Shown here in pieces: positions 52,737 through 62,421 of a stretch of DNA of 64,000 bases. How positions within the stretch are numbered: position 1 is the stretch's first letter; each line of letters begins with the position of its first letter. Under the pieces are notes generated by a model, which was not told the origin of the DNA, searched no databases, and saw only the letters and a list, made by a program, of their open reading frames with translations. This stretch comes from Chitinophagales bacterium. Its GTDB lineage: Bacteria; Bacteroidota; Bacteroidia; Chitinophagales; UBA2359. Location: NCBI GenBank assembly GCA_041392475.1, contig JAWKLZ010000001.1, positions 868,001 through 932,000 of the forward strand. The letters are read 5' to 3'. The position numbers and the translations under genes are program-made.

Positions 52737-53213
52737 ATGAAATATTTACATTGCTTAATTTGGGTGAACTTACTCCTATTTTCTGCCTGTATAAATGAAT
52801 CGAGTAACACTGAAAATAAATTGAAGATGAAACAATTACATTGGCTAATAGGTGAATGGCAACGCACCAATGAAGTTCCCGAAAGGGTCTCATTGGAGCT
52901 GTGGGAACTGCAAGAAGATGGACATTTGGCAGGAGTGGGATTGACGACGGAGGGGGATAAAGTTCTTTTCAAAGAACAATTAAAATTGCAAATTAAAGGA
53001 GACAAAGTACAATACATTGCCATTGTACCCCACAACAATCAACCTACTATCTTTGAGCTAACCGATTTGCAGGAGAATGTGGTCGTATTTGAAAACCCTG
53101 AACACGATTTTCCTAAAAAAATAAGCTACGAACTAATGACAGCAGATAGTATGAAAGCCATCATTTCGGGAAATGGCAAAGAAATCGTATTTGTCTTCAA
53201 ACGATTGCAATAA
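52737..53213 (+). CDS. DUF6265-like lipoprotein
   Basis: This 158-residue lipoprotein has the lipobox LLFSACIN. The mature domain begins LHWLIGEWQRTNEVPE and contains LELWELQEDGHLAGVGL and FENPEHDFPKKISYEL, the layout of DUF6265-type calycin-like small domains found in Bacteroidota. No active site is known. It is transcribed away from the MITE, 78 bp from its right end. Confidence 0.75.
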   Translation: MKYLHCLIWVNLLLFSACINESSNTENKLKMKQLHWLIGEWQRTNEVPERVSLELWELQEDGHLAGVGLTTEGDKVLFKEQLKLQIKGDKVQYIAIVPHNNQPTIFELTDLQENVVVFENPEHDFPKKISYELMTADSMKAIISGNGKEIVFVFKRLQ

Positions 53214-53460
53214 TGACTTCTTTTTTTAGGAAGATTCATCAAATTTTACTGCAAATTGCTCAGATATTGCCGTAATCGCTCTCTATTTACTACTTTTTCG
53301 AGAGAAATACTATTTTTTTTATTAGAAACTTTCTATTCTTTAAATTTGTTAGTATATTTACAAGAGTAACAAGAATTTACCAAATTACTTAGTTTAAACT
53401 AAAATTTTTAGCCAAATAAGTAATTTAATAGCAACATTATACTGAAAAAATTGTACGGTT

Positions 53461-54309
53461 ATGGCAAGTAGTACTATCAATGCAAATATCAAATTTATTC
53501 GCAAGCAAAAAAGTATGACACAACAAAGTTTTGCGGATTTAATCGGCATCAAACGGTCTTCATTGGGTGCGTATGAGGAAGGACGAGCAAAGCCCAATTA
53601 TGAAACCATTCAAACGATTGCTCGAAAATTCAATATCTCTATCGACAAACTGCTAACACAAGATTTGGCAAAGATTGCAGATGAAAGTGTTTTTGGATCA
53701 AGTAGTTATACAGATTCCTCTGTTTCTCCTCATAGCGTTACCGAAATGCCTTCTACAGACATTGAAGGGAAAAAACTGCGGGTATTGTCCATCACCGTTG
53801 ATGAAAACGACAATGAGAACATCGAACTTGTTGCCGAGAAAGCAAGAGCAGGGTATTTAGATGGTTACGCTGATCCTGAATACATAGAAAATTTGGCTAA
53901 ATTTCGCCTCCCATTTTTGCCGCAAGGAACATATCGTGCTTTTGAAATAAAAGGAGACTCTATGTTGCCACTTCAACCTGGTTCGGTGGTAGTAGGTGAA
54001 TATGTGGCAGATTGGTATGATGTAAAAAACAATGATACTTATATTATTGTTTCACAAAGTGAAGGAATTGTTTACAAAAGAGTACTCAACAATATTGATG
54101 AAAACAAAACGCTGATTCTACAATCAGACAATCCAGCCTATCCTCCTTATCCTATAAAAATTGAAGAAGTGGTAGAGATGTGGAATGCAAAGGCGTTTAT
54201 TAGCAAAGAATTGCCTTCTAATAACAGCGATACAACACTTGAAAAATTGATGAGTACAGTGATTGATTTACAGCAAGAGATGATCAAACTCAAAAATAAA
54301 ATGAAGTAG
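53461..54309 (+). CDS. XRE-family regulator with S24 (LexA-like) domain
   Basis: This 282-residue protein has a helix-turn-helix (about 7-62) with QQSFADLIGIKRSSLGAYEE and a C-terminal S24 domain (about 150-240) with KGDSMLPLQPGS (Ser nucleophile) and GIVYKRVLNN (Lys of the dyad). There is a coiled-coil tail. Such proteins are repressors that may self-cleave on DNA damage, as in LexA and phage CI, though a typical Ala-Gly cleavage site is not clear in the linker. There are no prophage genes nearby. TAAATTTG at 53341-53348 fits a -7 box but lacks a clear -33 partner. Confidence 0.88.
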   Translation: MASSTINANIKFIRKQKSMTQQSFADLIGIKRSSLGAYEEGRAKPNYETIQTIARKFNISIDKLLTQDLAKIADESVFGSSSYTDSSVSPHSVTEMPSTDIEGKKLRVLSITVDENDNENIELVAEKARAGYLDGYADPEYIENLAKFRLPFLPQGTYRAFEIKGDSMLPLQPGSVVVGEYVADWYDVKNNDTYIIVSQSEGIVYKRVLNNIDENKTLILQSDNPAYPPYPIKIEEVVEMWNAKAFISKELPSNNSDTTLEKLMSTVIDLQQEMIKLKNKMK

Positions 54310-54515
54310 CAAATTTTGCTATGTGGAATAAAATAACTTCCCGATTTGTCTGCTGTCCTTTCCGCATTTAATTCCAAAAGAGGAATAGTAAGCGGGATAT
54401 TATATTGAAGTTACATTGCATGAGTTGAGTAACGGTCAAAAAATAAGTTGTAGATTTGAAATTCCCAACAACCTGATTTAGAAATGTTTTTTTCATTTTA
54501 ATTCTTATTCGTTAC

Positions 54516-55463
54516 TTATTCAATATCTTTCACATAGTTGAAACGGGTAATATTTGCGATTTCGCTTACACCTTCATTGGAAATGAAGAGATCACCATTG
54601 GGTAAAAAGGTGATGCCTTCAGGTTTGCGAAAGATTGAACTATCTAATTGACGGATGTAGCGAAATTGCCCTTCATTGCTGAGTATCATAAAAAAATTGT
54701 CTTTGGAAGACACTAAGTAATAGTCGCCTGTAATGGGATGAATGGCAAGACCTGAGGTTTGGAAAGCGAGTAAGTCTGTGCTTCCTGGACTAAAAAACTC
54801 GGCTAATTGTTCAGAAGTCTTTTCTACACCTCCTACTTCTAAAAATTTGTAAATGTCATCTATTGTGAAACTGATAATAGGGATAGAATCCATTTTCTTT
54901 TGTTGTAAATCAAATGAATAAATAGACCTAACTTTATCAATAGAAGCTTCATCTCCAATTAATCCATTGCAGGCAACCAATAAACGGTTGTTGGACCGAT
55001 CATAGACCATACCTTGTGCATTGTTAAATTTTCGGAGATCAGTTCGGTATTTCACTGTTGATTGGCTATCTTGTTTGAAATGCTGTATCTCATAAATTTT
55101 GCCACTGCTTCTCAAAACATACAATAAACTATCCGTACATGCCACTCCTTCATAATCCCCTTCTTTGCCGAATGGTGTTCGGCTGGTAATCAATGACTTA
55201 TTCAGATTGAAGGTATAAAGTTCCCCCATTTCGTCTTGCACACAAGCAATCGTTGTATCGTTGATGATGCAGAGTCCTGAGATTTCGACCAGTTTTCCTG
55301 GTAGCCTGTATTTTCGATCGGCATCGACTAAATCATAAGAAATATTGAAGTCCTCAGCTTTGTGAATGATCAGTTTGGTGTTTTTTGTTTCATGAGGCAA
55401 ACACGACGAAAGCGAAACAATCAGTAGTGATATAAGAGAGATAAATAATTGATTTTTGTTCAT
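54516..55463 (-). CDS. SdiA-regulated-like beta-propeller lipoprotein
   Basis: This 315-residue lipoprotein has lipobox SLSSCLPH. Propeller blades show KEGDYEGVACTDSLLYVLRS, SGLAIHPITGDYYLVSS and KPEGITFLPNGDLFISNE, as in SdiA-regulated (PF06977) and phytase-like proteins. The ligand is unknown. The GDYEGVA motif is typical. It ends 11 bp upstream of nothing on this strand and follows the DivIC gene by 11 bp, so it is the last gene of an operon with lepB and divIC. Confidence 0.82.
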   Translation of the reverse strand: MNKNQLFISLISLLIVSLSSCLPHETKNTKLIIHKAEDFNISYDLVDADRKYRLPGKLVEISGLCIINDTTIACVQDEMGELYTFNLNKSLITSRTPFGKEGDYEGVACTDSLLYVLRSSGKIYEIQHFKQDSQSTVKYRTDLRKFNNAQGMVYDRSNNRLLVACNGLIGDEASIDKVRSIYSFDLQQKKMDSIPIISFTIDDIYKFLEVGGVEKTSEQLAEFFSPGSTDLLAFQTSGLAIHPITGDYYLVSSKDNFFMILSNEGQFRYIRQLDSSIFRKPEGITFLPNGDLFISNEGVSEIANITRFNYVKDIE

Positions 55464-55474
55464 GGATATAGGTC

Positions 55475-55795
55475 TTATTTATATTCAATCACGAATACAT
55501 CTTCATTTTTTCTTTTCATCAAGTAATTTTCACGTGCAAATTTTTCTTGTGTAGCTTCGTTGGTAAGCAAATCTTTTAAAGATTGATTCACTACTTCAAT
55601 TTCATTTTTGTAATAATCCTTCTTTTGCTCCATTTCGTTGATTTGCATATCCAATCGAACTTGGGAAGGAATCGTATTGGTGTCGAATACCATCATCCAC
55701 AAAAAGAAAATCAAACCTGTAATGGCATATTTATTCTTAAAATGATGTGGGATTTTTTGAAAAAATGCCTGTATATTTAATCTTAATTGATTCAT
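55475..55795 (-). CDS. FtsB/DivIC-like septum formation protein
   Basis: This protein of about 106 residues has a short basic N-terminus, one membrane helix (NKYAITGLIFFLWMMVFD) and a periplasmic coiled coil (QINEMEQKKDYYKNEIEVVN), followed by a short tail with EKFARENYLMKRKNED, all as in FtsB/DivIC divisome proteins. These link FtsL and FtsQ and help to activate septal wall synthesis. I used the ATG at 55795; one at 55825 adds ten residues. It sits between lepB and the propeller gene. Confidence 0.85.
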   Translation of the reverse strand: MNQLRLNIQAFFQKIPHHFKNKYAITGLIFFLWMMVFDTNTIPSQVRLDMQINEMEQKKDYYKNEIEVVNQSLKDLLTNEATQEKFARENYLMKRKNEDVFVIEYK

Positions 55796-55900
55796 TACCA
55801 AATTTTTATTCTTCAAAAATTTCAAACAGTCAAGATTTGGGAAAACATTCCAAATACCAACCTATTGCAAAGTAAGGAATAATAATTAAAAAGTCAATAA

Positions 55901-57028
55901 TCAATTGACCGATTTAAAAATTCTATCCCATCGAATGCGGTCAAAAAAATTATCTCCCTCGCCCAACGAAAACCATATCAACACTGCTTCTCCAACTATG
56001 TGGTCTTCGGGTACAAAGCCCCAATATCGAGAATCGGCAGAATTGTGACGATTATCGCCCATCATAAAATAGTAGTTCATTTTGAAGGTATAAGTCTCTG
56101 TTTCTTCATTGTTAATCCATATTTTCCCATTTTCTGTTTTTAACTCATTGCCTTCGTAGTCTTCAATTACTTTTTCATAAATCGGCAGATTTTGAGTCGT
56201 TAATTGCACTGTACTGTCTTTTGCAGGAACAACAATGGGACCGTAGTTGTCAATGTTCCAAGGATAATCATTGGATGCAGGTGGAAAAATACCCATATCG
56301 TGTATTCCTCTATCTATCAAACTTGTATCTACCTTCAATACGTTTGACAATTCTTGGGTTTTGGTAAAACTGTATTGAGTCAATGGATAGATGTAGAGGT
56401 TATTTTCTACAATGTTGCTACCACCCTCTGTTATTTCCATTTTCTGCAATGTTGTACGGTTAATCGGTGTTCCGTTGGTTCGCACCAAATAATTGTACTG
56501 CATCAATTCAGGATTTTCGGCTGGTTCGGTATTGACATACAATTGACGATTCACTATTTCGAGCGTATCACCTGGAAGCCCCACACATCGCTTGATGTAA
56601 TTTTCTTTCTTATCCACAGGCCGTTCTTTTTCAACAGGATAGTTAAATACAATCACATCATTGCGTTCAATGTTTTGTAATCCAGGAAGGCGGTAGTATG
56701 GAAGTTTGAAAGATTCACTGTATGATTTTTTGCCATCTGTGAAGGGCATTACATTGTGGGCAAATGGAAACGACAAAGGAGTAATCGGCAATCTCGAACC
56801 ATAATTTAGTTTGCTGACAAAAAGATAATCCCCTACCAAAAGGGTTTTTTCCATTGAAGAAGTAGGAATGGTGTAGGCTTCAATAAAAAACAAACGTATA
56901 ATTGTTGCAGCAATTATTGCCAATAAAAGGGCTTCTGTCCATTCTCGTGCTGCCGATTTTTTCTTTTTTTTCGGCACTTCTACTTCAATTTTTTCTGTTT
57001 TATACTCCTCTTGCTGGTTCACACTCAA
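55901..57028 (-). CDS. lepB: Signal peptidase I
   Basis: This 375-residue membrane enzyme cleaves signal peptides at the outer face of the inner membrane. A Lys-rich N-terminus precedes one membrane helix (about 30-50). PTSSMEKTLLVGDYLFVSK contains the catalytic Ser58, YIKRCVGLPGDTLEI the general-base Lys, and MMGDNRHNSADSRYWGFVP the third conserved block. The central insertion of about 120 residues is usual in Bacteroidota versions. It is the first gene of an operon with divIC and a propeller lipoprotein. Confidence 0.95.
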   Translation of the reverse strand: MSVNQQEEYKTEKIEVEVPKKKKKSAAREWTEALLLAIIAATIIRLFFIEAYTIPTSSMEKTLLVGDYLFVSKLNYGSRLPITPLSFPFAHNVMPFTDGKKSYSESFKLPYYRLPGLQNIERNDVIVFNYPVEKERPVDKKENYIKRCVGLPGDTLEIVNRQLYVNTEPAENPELMQYNYLVRTNGTPINRTTLQKMEITEGGSNIVENNLYIYPLTQYSFTKTQELSNVLKVDTSLIDRGIHDMGIFPPASNDYPWNIDNYGPIVVPAKDSTVQLTTQNLPIYEKVIEDYEGNELKTENGKIWINNEETETYTFKMNYYFMMGDNRHNSADSRYWGFVPEDHIVGEAVLIWFSLGEGDNFFDRIRWDRIFKSVN

Positions 57029-57370
57029 TAAATTTAGATAGGTCTCAGTATCGCTTCAAAGATACTCAACAAAATTAGAAACAAAACGAAAATACAGATA
57101 GTTTTCCGATGAAATCTCTTCTATAATGTTAAAAAAATCGGTAAAGAACAGACATTATCATAGTTTAATACAATAGATATTTCCGAATCTATCAAATTTT
57201 ATTCCGACAATCTACTTGTAAAATATTTGTTTGTATTCCTGCAATTATTTAATTTTCCCTTAGCAAATAAACAATAATCGGATTATTTTGCTTGATATAT
57301 TGCACAAGTTTTATGATTTAGGCCAAAGATTTCAACTTATTGAATATTTGGTTGTAAAAAACGATTTTAG
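57029..57370. other. AT-rich divergent promoter region
   Basis: These 342 bp between lepB (minus) and the GWxTD gene (plus) are AT-rich and should hold both promoters. I cannot assign a clear -33/-7 pair and see no gene or strong hairpin. Confidence 0.5.
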
Positions 57371-58843
57371 ATGAAAAAGATAACATTATTATTACTACTA
57401 TTATTCGCTTCAAATATAGGTTTTGCGTTTAGTCCTGTGGTCAATTATGCTATTTTTAGCACTCCAGACCAAAAAAGTTATATAGAAACCTACCTCCTTG
57501 TTCCGAGTACAGATGTCAAATTTGTGGCCATAGAAAATGGCAAATACCAAGCAGCTGTTGAAGTAACCATTTTGTTCAAGCAAGGAGAAAAAATTATCCA
57601 ATTCGACAAATATTTGTTGCACAGCCCCGTTATTGACCAGCTTGAAGCGGTCAATTTTAACCTTACAGATCTAAAACGAAATGCGCTGAAAGATGGTACT
57701 TATACCTTAGACATTCTTTTCAAAGACACCAATCACTTGGAAAAAGAAGCCCGCTATACCAAAACCATCAAAGTCGGTATGGAAAAAGACGAACTTACTG
57801 TCTCCGACATTATGCTGATTGACCAATACGAAGCAGCCGATTTGAACGAACCCAATATTTATACCAAAAATGGCTACCACCTATACCCCAATGTATTAAA
57901 CTATTTTGGTAACAATATCAACCGTATAGCTTTCTATGCAGAAATTTACAATACAGAACAGAAATTGGAGGAAACCGATTTTTTGGTATTGTATTCCATT
58001 CGTTTGAGCAGCGACAACAATAAAATCATTCAGAATCTACGCTCTTTCCAAAAAAAGAAAGCTGCCCTTGTCAATGTTGCCTTTTCAGAATTCGACATCA
58101 GTGATTTGCCTTCAGGCAATTACAATTTAATCATTGAAGTACGAGACAAGAAAAACAAACTATTGGCTGCAAAAGCGGTATTTTTTCAGCGCAACAAAAA
58201 AGTTGCAGACTACACACTATCCGATATTCACCAGATAGACATCAGTGATTCTTTTGTTGCCCAACTTGATGATAAACAGGCAGATTATTACCTGCGCGCT
58301 ATTCTTCCAATTGCCGATCCCAGCACTAAAGATTATATCAATAACTTAGTAGCGGGTAAAAACCCTGAATTGCAGCGACGATTTATCCACAATTACTGGA
58401 AGCAGCACTATCCATTTGATGCAGCCGAACAGTTTGAGCATTACAAAGCCCAAATTCAAAAAGTAGAAGAACTCTACGGTAGTCAGATGTACGATGGTTT
58501 TGAAACCGATAGAGGTCGGGTTTTTCTGCAATATGGGCCTCCAAATGATTTGACCGATGGAGCAAATGAACCAGGTGCTGCCCCTTACCAAATTTGGCAA
58601 TACTACCAACTTGCCAGTCAAAGCAATGTTCAATTTGTATTTTACAATCCCAATTTTGCAGACAATGACTATGAGCTCATACACTCTACTGCTCGTGGCG
58701 AGCTTCGAGATGATAGATGGCAGATGCGTGTCTTCAATTCGGTAAAAGACCGCAACAACAACACCGATTTTGACCAACTTGGTGTCAAAAGTCATTATGG
58801 AACTCGGGTGAATGAGTTTGGTACAAAACGAGGAAACAATTAA
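57371..58843 (+). CDS. GWxTD domain-containing secreted protein
   Basis: This 490-residue protein has a signal peptide ending GFAFSP. The first 300 residues are beta-sandwich segments. The C-terminal GWxTD domain (about 350-470) shows RFIHNYWKQHYPFDAAEQFE, DRGRVFLQYGPPNDLTDGAN and YQIWQYY. The name-giving motif itself is degenerate. GWxTD proteins are widespread in Bacteroidota and Acidobacteriota, exported and of unknown function, often near T9SS or envelope genes. A bidirectional terminator follows. Confidence 0.88.
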   Translation: MKKITLLLLLLFASNIGFAFSPVVNYAIFSTPDQKSYIETYLLVPSTDVKFVAIENGKYQAAVEVTILFKQGEKIIQFDKYLLHSPVIDQLEAVNFNLTDLKRNALKDGTYTLDILFKDTNHLEKEARYTKTIKVGMEKDELTVSDIMLIDQYEAADLNEPNIYTKNGYHLYPNVLNYFGNNINRIAFYAEIYNTEQKLEETDFLVLYSIRLSSDNNKIIQNLRSFQKKKAALVNVAFSEFDISDLPSGNYNLIIEVRDKKNKLLAAKAVFFQRNKKVADYTLSDIHQIDISDSFVAQLDDKQADYYLRAILPIADPSTKDYINNLVAGKNPELQRRFIHNYWKQHYPFDAAEQFEHYKAQIQKVEELYGSQMYDGFETDRGRVFLQYGPPNDLTDGANEPGAAPYQIWQYYQLASQSNVQFVFYNPNFADNDYELIHSTARGELRDDRWQMRVFNSVKDRNNNTDFDQLGVKSHYGTRVNEFGTKRGNN

Positions 58844-58953
58844 TATTGGAATGCGACTAAAGAATCAAGAAACGACTTCGAAGATTGTAAATCCTATAAA
58901 AATGGAACTTCCGAAGTCTTTCTTACTTCAAAAAATTGTCAATAATACCTCCC

Positions 58954-58999
58954 AAAAAAAAAGTGCATTTTGATTGAATCAAAATGCACTTTTTTTTTA
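58954..58999. terminator. Bidirectional terminator
   Basis: A perfect 15-bp stem AAGTGCATTTTGATT/AATCAAAATGCACTT is flanked by A- and T-runs and lies between the convergent GWxTD (plus) and 179-residue (minus) genes. Confidence 0.93.
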
Positions 59000-59019
59000 G
59001 TCAATTATCTATCAAGTTA

Positions 59020-59559
59020 TTAGTTAGCAGTCTTCACCCGCACTCTTGTAGTAGTAGAAGGGCGATAAGGTGTTGCGCCATCAATATAATTGTTTGAAGG
59101 CTGCGTATTGAATGCATTAGATTTGGGTATAAATTGAAATACTTTTTGGAATTTGGTTCTGTTGATCTTGCTTTTTACATCCATCAACAATTCTCCCGTA
59201 TTGCTTACCACACCTTTGTATTTCACCTGTCCGCCTGCTGATGTAGTTCCAAACTTCAATTTTCCATTTTTGGGTTTGTAACCGAATGTACCTAAAGCCA
59301 TTGGCGCATTGTTTCCAGGAAACAACCATTCCAAAACTTTTACAGGACTATCAGAAGTAGCAGCAGTTGCAACAGTACCATCTTCAAAGAAACGAACATA
59401 CAGTTGTAAACTATTGGAAGTATAATCATCTTGCATTGAAGCCATATACACGCCGTCAAATCGCAAACCTTGACTTGTCATATCAGGTTCAAACTGAGCG
59501 AAAAGAGAATTGTAATTAGCAGCAAATAATATTAAAAAGACAGCAATGAATTTTTTCAT
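59020..59559 (-). CDS. Hypothetical secreted protein, 179 residues
   Basis: The protein has a signal peptide (cleavage near YNSLFAQF). The mature part is beta-rich (QGLRFDGVYMASMQDDYTSN, LQLYVRFFEDGTVATAATSD, GTFGYKPKNGKLKFGTTSAG) and ends in an Arg/Thr-rich tail (STTTRVRVKTAN). It looks like a small calycin or lipocalin-like fold that is common in this phylum. No function or partner is evident. Confidence 0.75.
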   Translation of the reverse strand: MKKFIAVFLILFAANYNSLFAQFEPDMTSQGLRFDGVYMASMQDDYTSNSLQLYVRFFEDGTVATAATSDSPVKVLEWLFPGNNAPMALGTFGYKPKNGKLKFGTTSAGGQVKYKGVVSNTGELLMDVKSKINRTKFQKVFQFIPKSNAFNTQPSNNYIDGATPYRPSTTTRVRVKTAN

Positions 59560-60001
59560 TTTTGTTAGAGATTTTATGGTTTATAAAATTAAACTCGTCA
59601 ACCCTATTAGATGATTTCAATCAAAATAGGTTTAATCGCTGCTTGTCTTCAATGAAATTTAGGGCTCATCGAAGATTTTAGTAGAATGAGACTTTTGTAG
59701 TTTATTCTTAAAGATATGATGGAATGTTTGAAAATCAGTATGCTCTCAAAAGGAAACTACAAAAGTCTTTAACTGCTCCACTAAAAATATCCATGAGTCA
59801 AATTTAGAATTGTAAGAGACTTCGGTAGTTTATAATTTTTAAAATTCACAACATATAATCTATTGAATATTATTTTTTTTTAAACTAATATACACAGAAA
59901 TCTATATAGGAAAACTATTTAACTACCCTAAAATGTAGTAGATAGTTCAGATAATAAAAGCCAAATTGAAGCATTAATCAATCAAATACAATATCGTCCT
60001 T
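59560..60001. other. Intergenic region with short dispersed inverted repeats
   Basis: No gene is seen in these 442 bp. A perfect 14-bp inverted repeat GACTTTTGTAGTTT (59690-59703, reverse copy 59754-59767) is followed by a third copy differing at two bases (59818-59831). The arms resemble a GACTTCG/CGAAGTC repeat at 58874-58918 past the GWxTD gene, so this may be a small REP-like family. Confidence 0.55.
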
Positions 60002-61291
60002 ATGAAAAGATTATTTACTACTACAATTTGCTTCTTTCTTTATTTGCTTGCCCAAGATATATCGGCGCAATCTACTGTTACTAATTTGCCAAGAGCAAGC
60101 CAAAAAGCCATTGTAGGTCAAACGATTGGACTGACCGAAATCATGGTGACATACCACCGCCCTGCTATCAAAGATCGGGAACTTTGGGGGAAATTGGTGC
60201 CGTATGATGCTGTTTGGAGAGCAGGAGCCAATGACAACACCCTCATTTCTTTTTCGACCAATGTGAGTATTGAAGGAAAAGAATTGAAAGCGGGAACGTA
60301 TGGACTGCATTTGATTCCGAGCGAAAAAGGACAATCGGAAGTCATTTTTTCTAACAGTACATCCGCTTGGGGCAGTTTTTCTTATACGCCTGATGAAGAT
60401 GCCCTACGGGTAATGATTCAATCTGCTGATGCACCACACCACGAATTTTTGACCTACTCGTTTGAAGACATCACCCCTACGAGTGCCGTATGTGCCTTGA
60501 CTTGGGGTAAGAAAAAATTTCCCTTCAAAGTAGAAGCAGATGTTCACAACATTGTGTTTGCCAGCCTCAAAGATGAACTTCGCAACCGTTCTGGGTGGAC
60601 TTGGATTGGTTGGAACGAAGCTGCCAACTATGCCCTTCAAAATGAGGTGAACTACAAAGAAGGATTGGGATGGGCAACTCGTTCTGTTTTTATGAATCCC
60701 AACTCCAACAATTTGCTGACCAAAGCCAAACTGACGGCAAAGGCTCAGGATGCCAAAGATGAAAAGAAAGAAATGGAAATCATCACCGCTACTTTGGAGC
60801 AAGATTTGGCGACCTTCAATGTAGGCTGGAAAGAATACCACGGTGCTGCAAAATATTTGATTCAGCAAAAATCAAATGAAGACAAAGCTTTAGCATGGTT
60901 GGACAAATCCATTGAAATGAAGCCTAATATGACCAATATGCTCGCCAAATCGGATTTATTGGCAAGCATGGGCAAAAACGAAGATGCCGAAAAAGTGAAA
61001 GCGGCTGCCATCTCAAAAGGTACAAATGCGGAACTCAATAACTATGGCTACCAATTGCTTTTCGGGGGTAAAATGAAGGAAGCAGTAGAAATTTTTGAGG
61101 CAAATACGGAGAAAAATCCAACTGACCCCAATGCTTGGGATAGTTTGGGCGAAGGTTATGCCAAAATTGGAGAAAAGGAAAAAGCCATCAAAAGTTTCAA
61201 AAAATCCCTCTCGTTGAATCCTCCTGCCAATGTGAAAGCCAATTCTATCAAGGTATTGAAGGAATTGGGTGTCGACTACCAAGAAATGTAA
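60002..61291 (+). CDS. DUF2911 and TPR-containing protein
   Basis: This 429-residue exported protein has a signal peptide ending DISAQST. The DUF2911 domain (about 25-170) begins LPRASQKAIVGQTIGLTEIM and continues with YDAVWRAGANDNTLISF and LKAGTYGLHLIPSE. The C-terminal half holds TPRs (NPTDPNAWDSLGEGYAKIG). DUF2911 is frequent in Bacteroidota; its role is unknown, probably in the periplasm or on the surface. A terminator follows 28 bp after the stop. Confidence 0.88.
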   Translation: MKRLFTTTICFFLYLLAQDISAQSTVTNLPRASQKAIVGQTIGLTEIMVTYHRPAIKDRELWGKLVPYDAVWRAGANDNTLISFSTNVSIEGKELKAGTYGLHLIPSEKGQSEVIFSNSTSAWGSFSYTPDEDALRVMIQSADAPHHEFLTYSFEDITPTSAVCALTWGKKKFPFKVEADVHNIVFASLKDELRNRSGWTWIGWNEAANYALQNEVNYKEGLGWATRSVFMNPNSNNLLTKAKLTAKAQDAKDEKKEMEIITATLEQDLATFNVGWKEYHGAAKYLIQQKSNEDKALAWLDKSIEMKPNMTNMLAKSDLLASMGKNEDAEKVKAAAISKGTNAELNNYGYQLLFGGKMKEAVEIFEANTEKNPTDPNAWDSLGEGYAKIGEKEKAIKSFKKSLSLNPPANVKANSIKVLKELGVDYQEM

Positions 61292-61319
61292 ATGTCACGG
61301 TGAGATTGTTGGATAATGA

Positions 61320-61356
61320 AAAGGTTTGACTTTGATTGGTCAAACCTTTTTGTTTT
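61320..61356 (+). terminator. Terminator after the DUF2911 gene
   Basis: The stem AAAGGTTTGAC/GTCAAACCTTT with an 8-base loop is followed by a T-rich run. Confidence 0.88.
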
Positions 61357-61373
61357 TACTCCTCTCCTTTCAA

Positions 61374-61408
61374 AGTAGTTTACCAAACTTTCATAATCCC
61401 TTACCTCC
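61374..61408. repeat. Left copy of a 35-bp direct repeat flanking the DUF3223 gene
   Basis: This copy matches the one at 62661-62695 at 33 of 35 bases, with the last 27 bases identical (start ACCAAACTTTCA, end TTACCTCC). The two copies enclose the DUF3223/HNH-like gene. Confidence 0.85.
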
Positions 61409-61719
61409 AATCATTTGAGGGTAATAGTTGTGTCAAGTATTGGACTTTGGACTATGTTGCTTTCACTTCACAAAATGAAACGATTCTTTAGGCAATAAAC
61501 TAAATCTTCGTTATATTTACCATTCAAGGCGCACACAATGTGAACCATCAATAGAATCAATTATTGATGGTTCAACATTTTTTAAAGGTACGTACCTTAG
61601 CAACGAACTTTCGGTACACGTGGTCGTGGGTGCGACTGCGTGTATACTTGCTCCGTTATACATAATAAATATTTATTTGAAGAGTCGACTTATTCACAAC
61701 ATCAAATTAAAAAAACAAT
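61409..61719. other. Upstream region of the DUF3223 gene with palindromes
   Basis: There is no gene here. A 12-bp hairpin GAACCATCAATA/TATTGATGGTTC (61542-61573) followed by a T-run may be a terminator, and a perfect 14-bp palindrome AAGGTACGTACCTT (61585-61598) and a GC-richer block (61600-61665) lie before the ATG. These could regulate or terminate transcription around the DUF3223 gene. Confidence 0.5.
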
Positions 61720-62421
61720 ATGGCTAAATCAGTTACTATTGGAAATATTGATTTCAAAACAAAAAAGGCTGCAAATGAGTATTTTTCAGAAATTTTAAAC
61801 AGAAATAAAAATTTAGAACTCAATGGATCAGACTTTGACGATGTTTACCAACTTTTAAAAAATCATCCAAGAGCATCCGAAAAAATAGGTGTTGGAGTCT
61901 CTAAAATTAAAGTAGAGCCGACAGAATATGCGAATAATGTTTGTTTCCATATTCATAGAATCGACGGTTCAATTGAAAACTTTGGAATTGGTAAATGTAT
62001 AGATGGAGAAAATAGTTTTTTTAGACAATTCTCAATAGGATGTAGAAAGGTAGTTAAAGAAGATCTCGAAAAAGTAAAAAAGGATTATTTCAGTGAGCAT
62101 TCTAAAGAAGGAAAGGTAAGGTGTCAATTTTCATATGAAGAATTATCATGGGAGGAAACAAATGTTGACCATAGAGAACCTAATACATTCTCAGTGATTG
62201 TAGATAGGTTTATTGAGGTGGAAAAGATAGATTTGCAAAAAATTGAATACAATAAGGATCAAACTTATGGGAATGAAATCATTAATAAAGACTTACAGCA
62301 GAAATTTAAGGAATATCATAAAGAAAAAGCACTCTTAAGAATAGTATCAAAAAAAAGAAATCTATCAAAATCGTATTTAGGAAGGATAAGTTCCAATTCT
62401 AAAGATTTAAAAATCTCATAA
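61720..62421 (+). CDS. DUF3223 (DCL-like) protein with HNH-like tail
   Basis: This 233-residue protein has an N-terminal DUF3223 domain (about 5-100: VTIGNIDFKTKKAANEYFSE, DFDDVYQLLKNHPRASEKIG, YANNVCFHIHRIDGSIENFG). The C-terminal part has RCQFSYEELSWEETNVDHRE followed by NTFSVIVDRF and FKEYHKEKALLRIVSKKRN, which resembles a degenerate HNH nuclease fold (core VDHREPNTF). Such proteins often occur near restriction or phage-related genes. It lies inside a 35-bp direct repeat and has lower GC than its neighbours, so it may be a laterally acquired cargo gene. Nuclease activity is not proved. Confidence 0.78.
   Translation: MAKSVTIGNIDFKTKKAANEYFSEILNRNKNLELNGSDFDDVYQLLKNHPRASEKIGVGVSKIKVEPTEYANNVCFHIHRIDGSIENFGIGKCIDGENSFFRQFSIGCRKVVKEDLEKVKKDYFSEHSKEGKVRCQFSYEELSWEETNVDHREPNTFSVIVDRFIEVEKIDLQKIEYNKDQTYGNEIINKDLQQKFKEYHKEKALLRIVSKKRNLSKSYLGRISSNSKDLKIS

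Noticed and set aside
53461..54309. XRE/S24 repressor as a marker of a prophage
   Set aside because: No integrase, structural, lysis or replication phage genes lie on either side, so it is treated as a chromosomal regulator.
61585..61665. Palindromes before the DUF3223 gene as an attC or IS end
   Set aside because: The ends do not pair as attC core sites and no matching terminal repeat is found at the other end of the segment.
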